From contig NZ_JAFBBR010000001.1 in NCBI RefSeq assembly GCF_016907295.1, forward strand, positions 1,798,001-1,862,000: a DNA stretch of 64,000 nt, in the 5' to 3' direction. Of the stretch, positions 34,902-42,964 are shown piece after piece. Numbering within the stretch: the stretch's first letter is position 1; each line of letters begins with the position of its first letter. The position numbers were made by a program, and so were the translations under genes. The DNA is from Microbacterium dextranolyticum (GTDB lineage: Bacteria > Actinomycetota > Actinomycetes > Actinomycetales > Microbacteriaceae). The notes beneath the pieces were generated by a model, which was not told where the DNA came from, searched no databases, and worked only from the letters and a program-made list of their open reading frames with translations.

Positions 34902-35131
34902 GACGCGCTCCCAGGCTGCGCAGTCTTTCGATTCCGAGGCCGCTTCCACCGGTCGACCGCCCGGAAGTAGTGGCGACGGCAGAGGCCGTGCAGGTGCGGC
35001 GAGCGTGTGCACCCCTCGACCCAGCACAGGGTGTCGTCGCCGCCGACCGGCCCCCATGTACGCACTTCGGCTACGTGGGGCCGGAGCCAGTCGGGGATCG
35101 TGAACTGCGGAATGCTGCTCTTGTCGTTCAT
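34898..35131 (-). CDS. Small zinc-finger phage protein, 77 residues
   Basis: AGAGGAG precedes the ATG. Residues ~36-58 read CWVEGCTRSPHLHGLCRRHY, a Cys4/His pattern found in many small actinophage DNA-associated proteins with the HGLCxxHY signature. It is the first gene of the run that lies to the left of the replication cassette and its repeats. Confidence 0.65.
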   Translation of the reverse strand: MNDKSSIPQFTIPDWLRPHVAEVRTWGPVGGDDTLCWVEGCTRSPHLHGLCRRHYFRAVDRWKRPRNRKTAQPGSAS

Positions 35132-35192
35132 CGGTGCGCTCCTCTCGCGCGTGTGAGATGTGGAAAGCGGGGAAGGTTGGTGTTGAGGGCGG

Positions 35193-35312
35193 GAAGAACT
35201 GTCCTTAGTGCCTTCCCGTTCTTCCGCCCTAAAGGGCGGGAAGAACTAGAAGAACTAGGAACGAGGCAGTCGCGCAGTTCTTCGGCACCTCTTCGGGAAG
35301 AACTCGAAGAAC
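35193..35312. repeat. Left GTTCTTC repeat cluster with hairpin beside the replication genes
   Basis: Seven copies of GAAGAAC or its complement lie in 120 bases. Positions 35218-35246 form a hairpin with a TAAA loop and one bulged base. A 20-base unit CGGGAAGAACTAGAAGAACT (35237-35256) recurs inverted at 38176-38195. The cluster lies just downstream of the helicase gene, so replication-origin iterons, a regulator site or a terminator are all possible. Confidence 0.7.
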
Positions 35313-35326
35313 TAGGCCGGCGGTGG

Positions 35327-36490
35327 TCACGGCACATCGATGGCCCCCTTCGCCTGCTTTGCACGTTCGGCTTCGGTGACGCGCCAGGTCTTGTGACCGC
35401 CAGCAGCGGGTCCGTCCTGGGCCACCCGCCCGAGGGCCTCTGCGGCTTTGAGGGCCTCCTTGATGTCGGAGTCAGCGCCACCGATTTCGTCGCGAAGCTT
35501 CGACGCCGACATGCCCTCGTCGTAGATCCGGCAGAGGGTCGCGATGATCTTGCCGGTGAGGTCCTCGCTGGTCCGGTCAGCCTTCGCCTCCTTGCGGCGC
35601 TCCCTCTCGGCGGCGTCGAGCCGGACGAATGACCACTCGACCCCGCGATTCGCTCGCCGTTCGGCAGTCACGTCGAACAGGTCGTCCTCCGCGTACTTCG
35701 CGCCGCGATCCTTGATGACCACGAGCTCGTATCGCCCGTCCTGCTCCTTCGTGAGCGGTGTGACCTTGCGAACCGAGAAGTAGGCGTCTGAGATGTTGCG
35801 CTTCGATCCGGCCCCGCGGCTGTACTTCGACCCGTTCGCGTCCTTCGACTTGTGGTCGATCACAAGAACCGTGATTCCGAGGCGGCGCGACAGCGGCAGC
35901 ACCACTCGGCTGAGGAACTGCGTCACTTCGCCGTTGCTGTTCTCCTCGACACCAGCAGCCGCGAGGACCGGCGCGGCGGAATCGATGACGAGCAGCGCCC
36001 CTCGGCCGAGAGTCTCGGCCCACTTGTGGAACGCGTCGGCATAGGTCGCCAGGTCGCGCGACATCGGTTCGAGGCCGTCGAAGTTCGCGAGGTCGACGAT
36101 CGTCGCGCCGACGTTGAGCATCCGCTCGCGCAGACCCGGCTCCCCCATCTCCTCGTCCAGCCACCCCACCCGCCTGCCGTCGCGCAGGAAGTCGAGTGCC
36201 CAGGAGGCCGCGAGCCACGTCTTGGCCGATCCCGACTCGCCGTCAAGCCAGTTGAGATGCCCGTCGAGTAGCACCGCTCCTCGACCGACCCGCTTCGGCG
36301 GATCCCAGTTGCCGCTGAACCACAGCGACGTATCGAGCGGCCTGAACATGTTCGGGTCCGCCAGCGGGACGGGTCGTTCCGGGCCCTCGACGGTCTGCAC
36401 CGCGAGCGGCACGTCGCGGAACGCGACCTCGCGCGACTCATCCTGCCCCGCCGACTCGGCTTCGGGCTGGGTGATCTTCTTGGGGGTCAT
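35327..36490 (-). CDS. RepA-like AAA_25 replicative helicase, 387 residues
   Basis: A RecA-fold ATPase with Walker A DGESGSAKTW, GWLDEEMGE, Walker B ALLVIDSAAPVL and the sensor block VLVIDHKSKD followed by SKYSRGAGSKRN, as in RepA/DnaB-like hexameric helicases of plasmids and phages. The C-terminal ~80 residues form a winged-helix-like region (TGKIIATLCRIYDEGMSASKLRDEI). The ATG overlaps the prim-pol stop as ATGA. The two proteins probably unwind and prime the element's DNA. Confidence 0.85.
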   Translation of the reverse strand: MTPKKITQPEAESAGQDESREVAFRDVPLAVQTVEGPERPVPLADPNMFRPLDTSLWFSGNWDPPKRVGRGAVLLDGHLNWLDGESGSAKTWLAASWALDFLRDGRRVGWLDEEMGEPGLRERMLNVGATIVDLANFDGLEPMSRDLATYADAFHKWAETLGRGALLVIDSAAPVLAAAGVEENSNGEVTQFLSRVVLPLSRRLGITVLVIDHKSKDANGSKYSRGAGSKRNISDAYFSVRKVTPLTKEQDGRYELVVIKDRGAKYAEDDLFDVTAERRANRGVEWSFVRLDAAERERRKEAKADRTSEDLTGKIIATLCRIYDEGMSASKLRDEIGGADSDIKEALKAAEALGRVAQDGPAAGGHKTWRVTEAERAKQAKGAIDVP

Positions 36491-37476
36491 GCTTCGGTCC
36501 CTCCGTACTTCTCGACTGCGCCCTTCAACGCGACCCACCACTCCTCGCGGCAGTCCTCTCCGGGCGTGTGCTCTGATGCCATCCAGACGTCGCGCAAGAA
36601 CGCGAGCGCTCCAGGCGTGCCCGGGTGCCCCTCGGCACCGAGCCGGACGAGGCGCTTCTGCAGGCTGACCATCGCGTGATGCCCTCGAAACGACGCACCC
36701 TCGCGGTACGGGCGGATCGCTTCGAGGACGACCCGCGAGACCGCCGCGTTGTTCTGCGCACCAATCCACTGCTCGACCGTGCCGCTGTAGGGCCGGGGCG
36801 GTCTGACGATGCCACCCTCGTACTGGATCCGCCCCGCCTCCTTGGCGAGCGCGGCGATCCAGGCGTCAGGCAGGAACGGAAGGTCAGCGACCGCAGGCGG
36901 ACCATCCACCGCTTCGCCGTCAAAGCCGTACCAGCGATACGGCTGAAACGTGTCGGGGTGGATCGACGGCCACACCACCGAGTAGCGGTGAGCGTGCGAT
37001 GGGATTTCGATGTCGCCAGCGAGGAATGCTCCCCCGAGCGCCGAGGAGGGCGTGAGCGTGGTTTCGAGCTCGACGCCAGCCGGGATGCGGTAGAAGTGCT
37101 GACGGCGCGGGTCGTCGCTACCCCGGGCGGTGCTCGTCCACGTCACGGGAGGCGCGCCGAGAGCCTCGGACAGCTGCGTGAGCGTGGCGAGCCCCTGCTT
37201 GCCGTCGCCCTCGTCCACGTCGATAGCGACGGTCGCGCTCTTACCGAGGGTGTGCCTGATCGCGATGTTGTCGTGCCAGTCGGAGCGCCGCATCCGGGCG
37301 TCGAGTTCAGGCGTGACAGCCCCGTGGCGTCCGGTCGTGCCCTTGAACGGAGACTTCTTACCGCGAACCGCGATCAGACTCCATCCGAGTGCGCGGTAGG
37401 CGTCGGCGTGCTGTGCGTAGAGGGTGGGAGCGGCCTGGAGATTCTTAGTGCTCCGAACTCCGGAGAGGCGCGGCAT
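36487..37476 (-). CDS. Bifunctional DNA primase/polymerase (prim-pol), 329 residues
   Basis: The N-terminal two-thirds match the prim-pol domain of plasmid and phage primases: AYRALGWSLIAVRGKKSPF, the metal-binding AIDVDEGDG, a HFYRIPAG strand and GDIEIPSHAHRYSVVWPSIHP. The C-terminal third is helical. It should make primers and short DNA stretches for the element's own replication with the RepA-like helicase that follows. The ATG overlaps the upstream 81-residue gene as TGATG. Confidence 0.88.
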   Translation of the reverse strand: MPRLSGVRSTKNLQAAPTLYAQHADAYRALGWSLIAVRGKKSPFKGTTGRHGAVTPELDARMRRSDWHDNIAIRHTLGKSATVAIDVDEGDGKQGLATLTQLSEALGAPPVTWTSTARGSDDPRRQHFYRIPAGVELETTLTPSSALGGAFLAGDIEIPSHAHRYSVVWPSIHPDTFQPYRWYGFDGEAVDGPPAVADLPFLPDAWIAALAKEAGRIQYEGGIVRPPRPYSGTVEQWIGAQNNAAVSRVVLEAIRPYREGASFRGHHAMVSLQKRLVRLGAEGHPGTPGALAFLRDVWMASEHTPGEDCREEWWVALKGAVEKYGGTEA

Positions 37477-37721
37477 CAGCGACCACCCCCGACCAGCAGA
37501 AGGGCAGGACGTGCCTGAGCCTCAGCGTCGGCCTGGAACTGCGCGAGGTGTGCGTCGATCCGGTCGAATGCGGCGTCGAGGCCGCACGTCGGCGGGTCGT
37601 CGTCGGCGGCTGTGTCCGAGTCAGGCGCGAAGAGCAGCGCGCGGAGTCGGGCGAGGTTCTCAGGTGGCAGCGGTGCGGGAGTGAAGTCGGCGGAAACGCC
37701 GAACGTCGGTGAGTGAGACAA
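37476..37721 (-). CDS. Small protein heading the replication operon, 81 residues
   Basis: This acidic, Pro/Ala-rich protein starts at a TTG with AAGGG about ten bases upstream. It has a helical middle (PPENLARLRALLFAPDSD) and ends GGGR. No domain was recognised. Its place just before prim-pol suggests a replication accessory or copy-control protein. Confidence 0.5.
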   Translation of the reverse strand: MSHSPTFGVSADFTPAPLPPENLARLRALLFAPDSDTAADDDPPTCGLDAAFDRIDAHLAQFQADAEAQARPALLLVGGGR

Positions 37722-38046
37722 GAGACTGAACCCTTAGGTCCGGAGCGTTCAACCCCGGCGTGCCTGCTGGCAGCTCCCGAGGGATCCCCGGCTTTTCCGC
37801 ACCCGGGTCGCGTCCGCCCTCACCACGCTCGGGGATCGGGACTCTGATTCGTTCTCTGTCTTGTCTGCTTTTCTCGGGGTGCTCCGCGGAGCCCTTGCAA
37901 AAACATTCCACCATCCGAGTACCCGCCTGCACAATCTGGTGGGTACTCGTCGCTGAAAGCTTGTGAGCCTCTACAACTCGGGGGGTCGTTCGCCCCGTCC
38001 GGGTGTTTGTAGATCGTCCACAATGGGACCCCGCTCCGGCGCGGAT

Positions 38047-38078
38047 GAGGCCCCCAGCAGTTCGTCGCCGGGGGCCTC
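38047..38078. terminator. Hairpin with GAGGCCCCC/GGGGGCCTC arms
   Basis: Nine-base perfect arms (38047-38055 and 38070-38078) flank a 14-base loop in non-coding DNA. A terminator is the simplest reading. Confidence 0.55.
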
Positions 38079-38175
38079 TCCTAAGGGATTCCGGTCGGGT
38101 GTCTCACGCCCGTCCGAGTCTCGCCGCCATTCAACCATCGCGATGCAGCGGGCGGAATGTGCGGCTCCAACGTCC

Positions 38176-38297
38176 AGTTCTTCTAGTTCTTCCCGGAAGA
38201 GATGACACCGCGACACTCGACTACCTAGCTTCTAGTTCTTCCACCTCTTCCCGTCCTTTAGGACGGAAGAGGGAGGAAGAGACTGAGGCAGTTCTTC
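38176..38297. repeat. Right GTTCTTC repeat cluster with matching inverted hairpin
   Basis: Four copies of GTTCTTC plus degenerate ones lie here. Positions 38244-38272 form a 29-base hairpin that, read on the other strand, lines up base for base with the hairpin at 35218-35246. Stem differences are paired on both arms (GCCC/GGGC becomes GTCC/GGAC, and GTT/AAC becomes CCT/AGG), and the TAAA loop is kept. The 20-base unit at 38176-38195 is the inverted copy of 35237-35256. Confidence 0.7.
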
Positions 38298-38445
38298 CCG
38301 ACGTGTCGCACGATCGCGGACTTATCGGAGTGGTGGGATCGTCCCGCGATCTGGTGCGTCATCAGGGCCCGGCTCCCGCTACCCGGGGGTCGGGCCCCCA
38401 GCTTGCCCGGCTGGCAGCGGGGATGCCCCCGCCTGCGGGAAGCCG

Positions 38446-39528
38446 CTACTTCGCGCCCTTGCGGCGGTTGTCCTCGATGCAGAGCATCTGGCAGTTCGCC
38501 GCGCTCGTCCGGCCCCCGTCGCGCCACGGTGTGATGTGGTCAGCTTCCATCTCGTTGAGTTCGAAGTGCTCGCCACAGACAGGACAAATACCCTGCTGGC
38601 GCTCGTACGCCGCCAGCCGTTCGCTCGGGCTGAACGCGCGGATGTTGAGGTGCTTCTCCTGGCCGCTCAGGACGTACGCGTAGATCCCCCGGTTGTTGGT
38701 CACGTCGTCGTCCTGGATGAGCGCCGCGATCTGCTCTTCGAGCTTCGCGGAGTCCCACGATTTGTCCTTGTACTGGTTGTAAAGCGCGCCCCACGGCAGG
38801 CCCTTCATCAGCGCGCGATAGTTCGGGAACGTGCTGTTCACCCACGCCACGACGGCCTGGAAGTAGAGCCACAGTTCGTTGGCGTTCGGGTCGTGCTGGT
38901 GCACGGCCATGTAGCCCTCGATGTCGCCGTCGTTGAACCACTTGATGACGGTTTCGAGGTAGTCCTGCCGGATTGGCGAACCCTTCATGTACTTCGACCC
39001 GAGACCGTACGCCGGGCACCCGTTCTTGCTAAAGATCTTCTTGGCCTCGGAGACCCACGACCCCGCGTAGACGGCGTTCCGAAGCTCCTGCTGGGTGAGC
39101 TCCTCCCCGGCGATGTTGATGGTGCGGAACCACTCCAGCTTCTCGCTGTCGTTGCCGGTGCAGCGGTAGACCATCAGCTCGTAGTTGAGGAGCTGCTCCT
39201 TCTCGTCAGCCTGGAGGTTGTGGAAGTAGCGACCTTTGTACGCGAACTCGCCGTCGACGTACTGACACACGCTGATGGTGCGCTGCTGGCCGTCGATGAC
39301 TTCGAACGTGCCGTCGTCGCGGACGGCCCAGTACATGACGTTGAGCGGGAAGCCCTTCGTGATGGTCTCGATGACGGCTTCGCGCTGCTTGTCGTCGTAG
39401 ACGAACTCGCGCTGGTACGGCGGGCGGATGTCGAGGTTCCCCGCGTAGCCCGAAATACCGGCTTCCTGGTTGTCCTCGTAGCCCTCGGTCAGCTCGCGCA
39501 CCGGCACCGACGTCAGTTCGATCTTCAA
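38446..39528 (-). CDS. DUF262 plus HNH nuclease, 360 residues
   Basis: The N-terminal half is a DUF262/GmrS-like ParB-fold domain (PPYQREFVYDDKQRE, then EVIDGQQRT, the nucleotide-using DGQQR motif). The C-terminus is an HNH nuclease with CPVCGEHF, EADHITPW and NCQMLC...NRRKGAK, giving two zinc Cys pairs and the catalytic His. This layout is shared with GmrSD- and SspE-type modification-dependent nucleases. Its ATG overlaps the methyltransferase stop by four bases, so it is probably the nuclease of that pair. Composition is less GC-rich than that of its surroundings. Confidence 0.88.
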   Translation of the reverse strand: MKIELTSVPVRELTEGYEDNQEAGISGYAGNLDIRPPYQREFVYDDKQREAVIETITKGFPLNVMYWAVRDDGTFEVIDGQQRTISVCQYVDGEFAYKGRYFHNLQADEKEQLLNYELMVYRCTGNDSEKLEWFRTINIAGEELTQQELRNAVYAGSWVSEAKKIFSKNGCPAYGLGSKYMKGSPIRQDYLETVIKWFNDGDIEGYMAVHQHDPNANELWLYFQAVVAWVNSTFPNYRALMKGLPWGALYNQYKDKSWDSAKLEEQIAALIQDDDVTNNRGIYAYVLSGQEKHLNIRAFSPSERLAAYERQQGICPVCGEHFELNEMEADHITPWRDGGRTSAANCQMLCIEDNRRKGAK

Positions 39529-40613
39529 GCTGCTGCTCCCTTGCGGCGAATGAGGATGCGAGCGTACATCTGCACGTAGAGCTCGCCGTCTACCTCGTAG
39601 TAGGTCTTGTTCTTCGGTGGCGTATCGACTTTCATCACTGGCCCGTCGTTCAGCTTCTTGACGGTGCTGCGGACGCCCTTGGCGCTCACCTGCGTCTGGG
39701 TCGGGTAGATCTTGCTCGGCTCCCCCATCGGAGCCTTCGCGATACCGACGATCTCAAACTGGTCAGGGTTGTACTTGTCGAGGAACGTGATAGGTACGCC
39801 CATTACGCCGTCGTAGTCGGCGGGAATCTCGACGGTCTTGCCGACCTCGATCGCGTCGTAGTTGTCGTACGCGGGGTACTCCTCGGCGCTGTAGGTCTTG
39901 TAGAGCACAAGCTCCTCATGACGCTTGGAGATGTCCATGTTGGTAAACCACGTCACGTTCCGGAACTTCACGAGGCCGGTGGCCGGGTCGTAGACGCCCT
40001 TCGCGTAGTCCGCATCCCTGGGGATCGCGAAGAACGCGTTGCCAGCCTGGAACCCGTACCCGAGCCAGAGCTTGTTCTCCTGGATGAGCGGGAAGATGCC
40101 CTGATAGGTGATCGCGTTGTGGGGTCCGACGATCAGGAACTTCTTGTCGTACTCGACCAGTTGCGCCACGTACTCGCGAAACAGCGAGAAGGGCGGGTTG
40201 GTGACCACAATGTCGGCTTGCTTGAGGAGTTCAATGCTCTCCTCGCTCCGGAAGTCGCCGTTGCCCTTGAGCGGCACGATGCCAATCTCCTCGGGGTCGG
40301 GCACTCCGTTGCCGCTCTTGTCGCCGTCGTATTCGAGGTAGATCGCTTGCTCGGCGTCGTACTGGCTGAACAGGTCGACGTCCTGGCTCTTGTAGCAGGC
40401 GGCGATGAGCTTCTTGAGGCCGAGCTTCTCGAAGTTGTAGCTGAAGTAGTGGAAGAAGTTGCTCATCCGGGGGTCGTCGCAGTTGAGGTAGACGACTTTG
40501 CCCTCGAAGTGCTTCCGGTAGTGCCTGAGTTCGCGCTCGATGTCGGGAAGCTGCGTGTAGAACTCGTCCTCTTTGGCGGACTTGGCAGAGGTGAGGTTTT
40601 CGGTGTTCGACAC
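39525..40613 (-). CDS. EcoRI-family adenine-specific DNA methyltransferase, 362 residues
   Basis: The sequence matches the EcoRI methyltransferase family along its length. KEDEFYTQLPDIERELRHY opens the protein, VVYLNCDDPRMSNFF forms the cofactor region, and IVVTNPPFSLFREYV holds the NPPF catalytic motif for N6-adenine methylation. The start is GTG at 40613, with GGAGGAG about 14 bases upstream, so a slightly different start is possible. It is translationally coupled to the DUF262-HNH gene. It probably protects, or marks, element and host DNA at a specific site. Confidence 0.9.
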   Translation of the reverse strand: MSNTENLTSAKSAKEDEFYTQLPDIERELRHYRKHFEGKVVYLNCDDPRMSNFFHYFSYNFEKLGLKKLIAACYKSQDVDLFSQYDAEQAIYLEYDGDKSGNGVPDPEEIGIVPLKGNGDFRSEESIELLKQADIVVTNPPFSLFREYVAQLVEYDKKFLIVGPHNAITYQGIFPLIQENKLWLGYGFQAGNAFFAIPRDADYAKGVYDPATGLVKFRNVTWFTNMDISKRHEELVLYKTYSAEEYPAYDNYDAIEVGKTVEIPADYDGVMGVPITFLDKYNPDQFEIVGIAKAPMGEPSKIYPTQTQVSAKGVRSTVKKLNDGPVMKVDTPPKNKTYYEVDGELYVQMYARILIRRKGAAA

Positions 40614-40774
40614 GTCTGCGTGACACTCCTCCGGCTGACTGCGGGCGAGCTCCCGCGTGCCACGATCCTATTGGGAACCAGGGACGCTACCGGGCTCCGC
40701 GCACCTGTGTCGGAACGTGCGTCCCTCCTCGCAACCGAGCGCTAATGTGTGCAGACGACTTTGGGGGCAAACGA

Positions 40775-41005
40775 ATGACGCAGATCGGTTCTTGGACCTG
40801 CCAGCACTACCAACCCGATGGATGCACCAAGCACCAGAACCCCGACCTCAGTCGAGCGGTCGGCCACTCGTGCTGTGGACGGTGCTCACAGGGGATTGCC
40901 CACAAGACCGAGGCTTGGGGTCACGCGCCGCTGTTCGAACACGCCTACCACGAGGGACTCGTGACGCCGGGGGTCTGCTCGATCTGCAAGCACGGTCCTC
41001 ACTAG
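40775..41005 (+). CDS. Small Cys/His-rich protein, 76 residues
   Basis: GGGGG precedes the ATG at 40775; an ATG ten codons upstream is an alternative. The protein has CQHYQPDGCTKH, GHSCCGRC and CSICKHGPH, enough Cys and His for at least two zinc sites. It is one of the very few rightward genes of the element, divergent from the methyltransferase, and could be its controller or an unrelated accessory protein. No family was recognised. Confidence 0.6.
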   Translation: MTQIGSWTCQHYQPDGCTKHQNPDLSRAVGHSCCGRCSQGIAHKTEAWGHAPLFEHAYHEGLVTPGVCSICKHGPH

Positions 41006-41191
41006 GCACGCACGCCCCGCGCGCGGCGCTCCGTGGTGTCTCCCGCGACTTCGCGCGCCCTCGCTGGTATCTGAGGGGGTCCCGGGCCTCTACAATTCGA
41101 GGGAGAGCCGTCCGTAGCCGGAGCCACCTGCGCGGCGGAGAACACGAGCGAACACGACGAAACCCAGATGCCCGCCACAGGGCATGACGAA

Positions 41192-41223
41192 GCCCCCGGA
41201 CCTGTGAAGGTATCCGGGGGCTC
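41192..41223. terminator. 10-bp hairpin between convergent genes
   Basis: Arms 41192-41201 and 41214-41223 are perfectly complementary, between a rightward gene ending at 41005 and a leftward one ending at 41264. Confidence 0.7.
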
Positions 41224-41263
41224 GTCGCTTGCCGGGGACCGTTCGGTTACCCCGGCGGGTCTG

Positions 41264-41965
41264 TCACGCGCCCTGAGGAGCGCCGACGTTGAACACGCGG
41301 TCGAGCTGTCGCACGCGCTCGCCCGTGTCCGAGTCACGCACCGGGTCAGTGTTCGCCGCCGACAGCGCGTCGAACCCCTCCCGGTCCGACTGGAACAGCG
41401 CCGTCATGCCCGCGCCGGTCTCGCGACCCTCGATGGTGTCCTTGACCACCTCGCGCCACGCGGCCTGCTCGTCGTGCTGGCGCTGGGCCTCCTGGGCGAT
41501 GGTGGCCTTCGGGTCTCCAAGCTCGACCAGGCGGTCGAACGCCTGCCGCTGCACGTCCGCGACGACCGACGCCGGGTCCGACGACCCGAGGACGCTCGGG
41601 AGAACTTCGGCGTGAGCGAGAAGCGCGTCGAGCCGCGCCGGGGTCGCCCCCAGGATCAGCGCCTCCACCGGCTGACCCGAGGCCAGGAGTCGCTCCACGA
41701 GCGCGAACTCGTGCTGAGCCACGGCCACCTGGTCGGCGGTGCGCGGTGCCCGGTCCGCGAGGACCGTCGCCGGGGTGACCTTCGGGGTCTCCGGCTCGGC
41801 GGGGAGCGACTTGAGCAGTTCGCCCCGAGCGGCCATCACTCCTTCATGCTTCCGGCGTGTGTTCGCGCTGTTCGTGCGATCCGGGTCGTGGAACTTGACC
41901 GCCGTCGCGGTGTCGTCCCGGAACTTCGAGATTGCGGCGACGAGCGCCGACTTGTTTACTGCCAT
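41264..41965 (-). CDS. Hypothetical protein at the right end of the element, 233 residues
   Basis: AAGGAGGGCAACC gives a strong start. The protein is highly helical and charged, without Cys, signal or membrane segments, and resembles a scaffold or coiled-coil protein (ISKFRDDTATAVKFHDPD, EHEFALVERLLASG-like repeats). No family was recognised. The size and composition would allow a phage head-maturation or scaffolding-type role, but that is only a possibility. Confidence 0.6.
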   Translation of the reverse strand: MAVNKSALVAAISKFRDDTATAVKFHDPDRTNSANTRRKHEGVMAARGELLKSLPAEPETPKVTPATVLADRAPRTADQVAVAQHEFALVERLLASGQPVEALILGATPARLDALLAHAEVLPSVLGSSDPASVVADVQRQAFDRLVELGDPKATIAQEAQRQHDEQAAWREVVKDTIEGRETGAGMTALFQSDREGFDALSAANTDPVRDSDTGERVRQLDRVFNVGAPQGA

Positions 41966-42013
41966 GGTTGCCCTCCTTGGGCGTTCTGGGCGGGCCTCGC
42001 GGCCCCGGGTGAA

Positions 42014-42037
42014 CCGGTCTGACAGTCGCCAGACCGG
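42014..42037. terminator. 8-bp hairpin just inside the right end of the element
   Basis: CCGGTCTG and CAGACCGG (42014-42021 and 42030-42037) flank an 8-base loop. In the excised circle it would lie 12 bases after the extended integrase stop (42049-42051) and serve as its terminator. Confidence 0.65.
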
Positions 42038-42106
42038 GGTCTGTGACGTCAGGCGGCGCGGGGAAGCGCGACCTCGAACGGGAACTTGGGGAGCGTCGGC
42101 TGGGCG

Positions 42107-42964
42107 CTAGACGCAAGCCTGCCGAGCAGGGACGAGCATGAGGATCTCCTTGCGACCGGCGGCCTCGAGGAGCGTGCGCTTGGCATCCTCGCGGGCGTCG
42201 ACCGCCTGCTCCTGCAGGACGTGTGCCAGCGGAGCACCACGATCCATCGCCGCCACAAGATGCTCCACCGCCCGCGACAGCGCGGGCACGTCCGCATTCC
42301 TCGCGACCTCCGCCAGTGCGTCGGCGAGGCTCGACCCGGTGCCGCTGGCAAGAACGGCTCCTCGCAGCTCCGCGGTCAGCGTTCCCGATCCCACTTCGCC
42401 GACCCGCCGCAGCGCATCGCGCAGCCCCTCGCCCGCGGCCAGACACAGCGCGAGGAACTCCAGCACCGTGGGCAGCTCCTCGTCGATGCGTGCCACCCGT
42501 CGTCGTGCGCGCAGCGTCAGCCGCTGCTCGCACACGACGAAGGCCGCCGCTGCGACCAGGGGCGGCAAGAGCACCGTCAGCGGCCCGCCCCGGCCACCGA
42601 GCACGGCGGCGACCGCCAGCGCGCCCCCGAGCCCCAGGCCGCCAACGGCCCAGCCGAGCTGCGTCGCGCGGAAGGCGACCACATCGGTGTCCAGTCCGGC
42701 CTGCCGCAGGCGACGCGCGAGCGCGGGCCCGCCACCCCACCCCGACGCCAGGCGGTCCCGCACGACGCGCCAGCCGCCACCGATACCGGTCGGACGCAGC
42801 GGCGTAAGCCCCACGGGGTCGGCGATGTCGCGGAGGTACGGAGCGATGCGGCGCGACAGGCTCGGGGCCGCCCACCGGGGCATCCGCTGTGCCATCAGCA
42901 GCAGCCCTGAGGCGAAGACCGCGCCCAGGAGTACCGCGCACGCCACGGCGGTCAACGCGCTCAT
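42107..42964 (-). pseudogene. tadC: tadC truncated by the element
   Basis: The frame starts at ATG 42964, overlapping the tadB stop, and encodes a TadC-type inner-membrane platform protein (T2SSF domain, LPTVLEFLALCLAAGEGLRDAL) up to KEILMLVP at 42128. It then reads six foreign residues (ARQACV) into the element and stops. The missing 26 C-terminal residues, which form most of the last membrane segment, are encoded at 27857-27934. The truncated product would lack that anchor, so the pilus platform is probably inactive while the element is integrated. Confidence 0.92.
42121..42136. other. Right junction (att site) of the element in tadC
   Basis: The last tadC codon consistent with the family is CCT (42128-42130, complement). 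Left of it the frame enters element DNA. CC at 42129-42130 is the minimal base pair shared with the left junction. Confidence 0.75.

Larger units (their letters stand above)
37722..38445. other. Non-coding control region between replication and restriction modules
   Basis: No convincing gene is present in 724 bases. It holds the terminator-like hairpin at 38047-38078, the right GTTCTTC cluster (38176-38297) and overlapping GC-rich inverted repeats around 38365-38445 downstream of the DUF262-HNH gene. It must also contain the promoter for the leftward replication operon. It is the best candidate for the element's origin and regulatory region. Confidence 0.6.
27938..42128. mobile_element. Phage-like or satellite-like element inserted in tadC, about 14.2 kb
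   Basis: Both ends interrupt tadC, and a large serine integrase sits at the left end. Gene content: integrase, several small zinc-binding proteins, a WhiB-domain protein, a tape-measure protein, unknown small genes, a RepA-like helicase and prim-pol, a methyltransferase/DUF262-HNH pair, and a 233-residue unknown. No terminase, portal, capsid, tail tube or lysis gene is seen, so it is not a complete prophage. It may be a phage satellite, an integrated phage-plasmid relative or a prophage remnant with working mobility genes. Nearly all genes run leftward, with frequent GTGA, ATGA or TGATG overlaps. Confidence 0.88.

Noticed and set aside
37760..38216. Small open frames in the control region between replication and restriction modules
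   Set aside because: They lack ribosome binding sites, cross hairpins and repeats, and show no coding-like third-position bias.
35193..38297. GTTCTTC repeats as a CRISPR array
   Set aside because: The units are short, irregularly spaced and in both orientations, without uniform spacers, and no cas genes are nearby.
41264..42022. Plus-strand frame of 284 codons opposite the 233-residue gene
   Set aside because: It is antisense to a gene with a perfect ribosome binding site, and its own start has none.
27922..42133. Long direct repeats at the element ends
   Set aside because: Only two or three bases can be shared between the junctions. Serine integrases need no longer core, so no att repeat is claimed.
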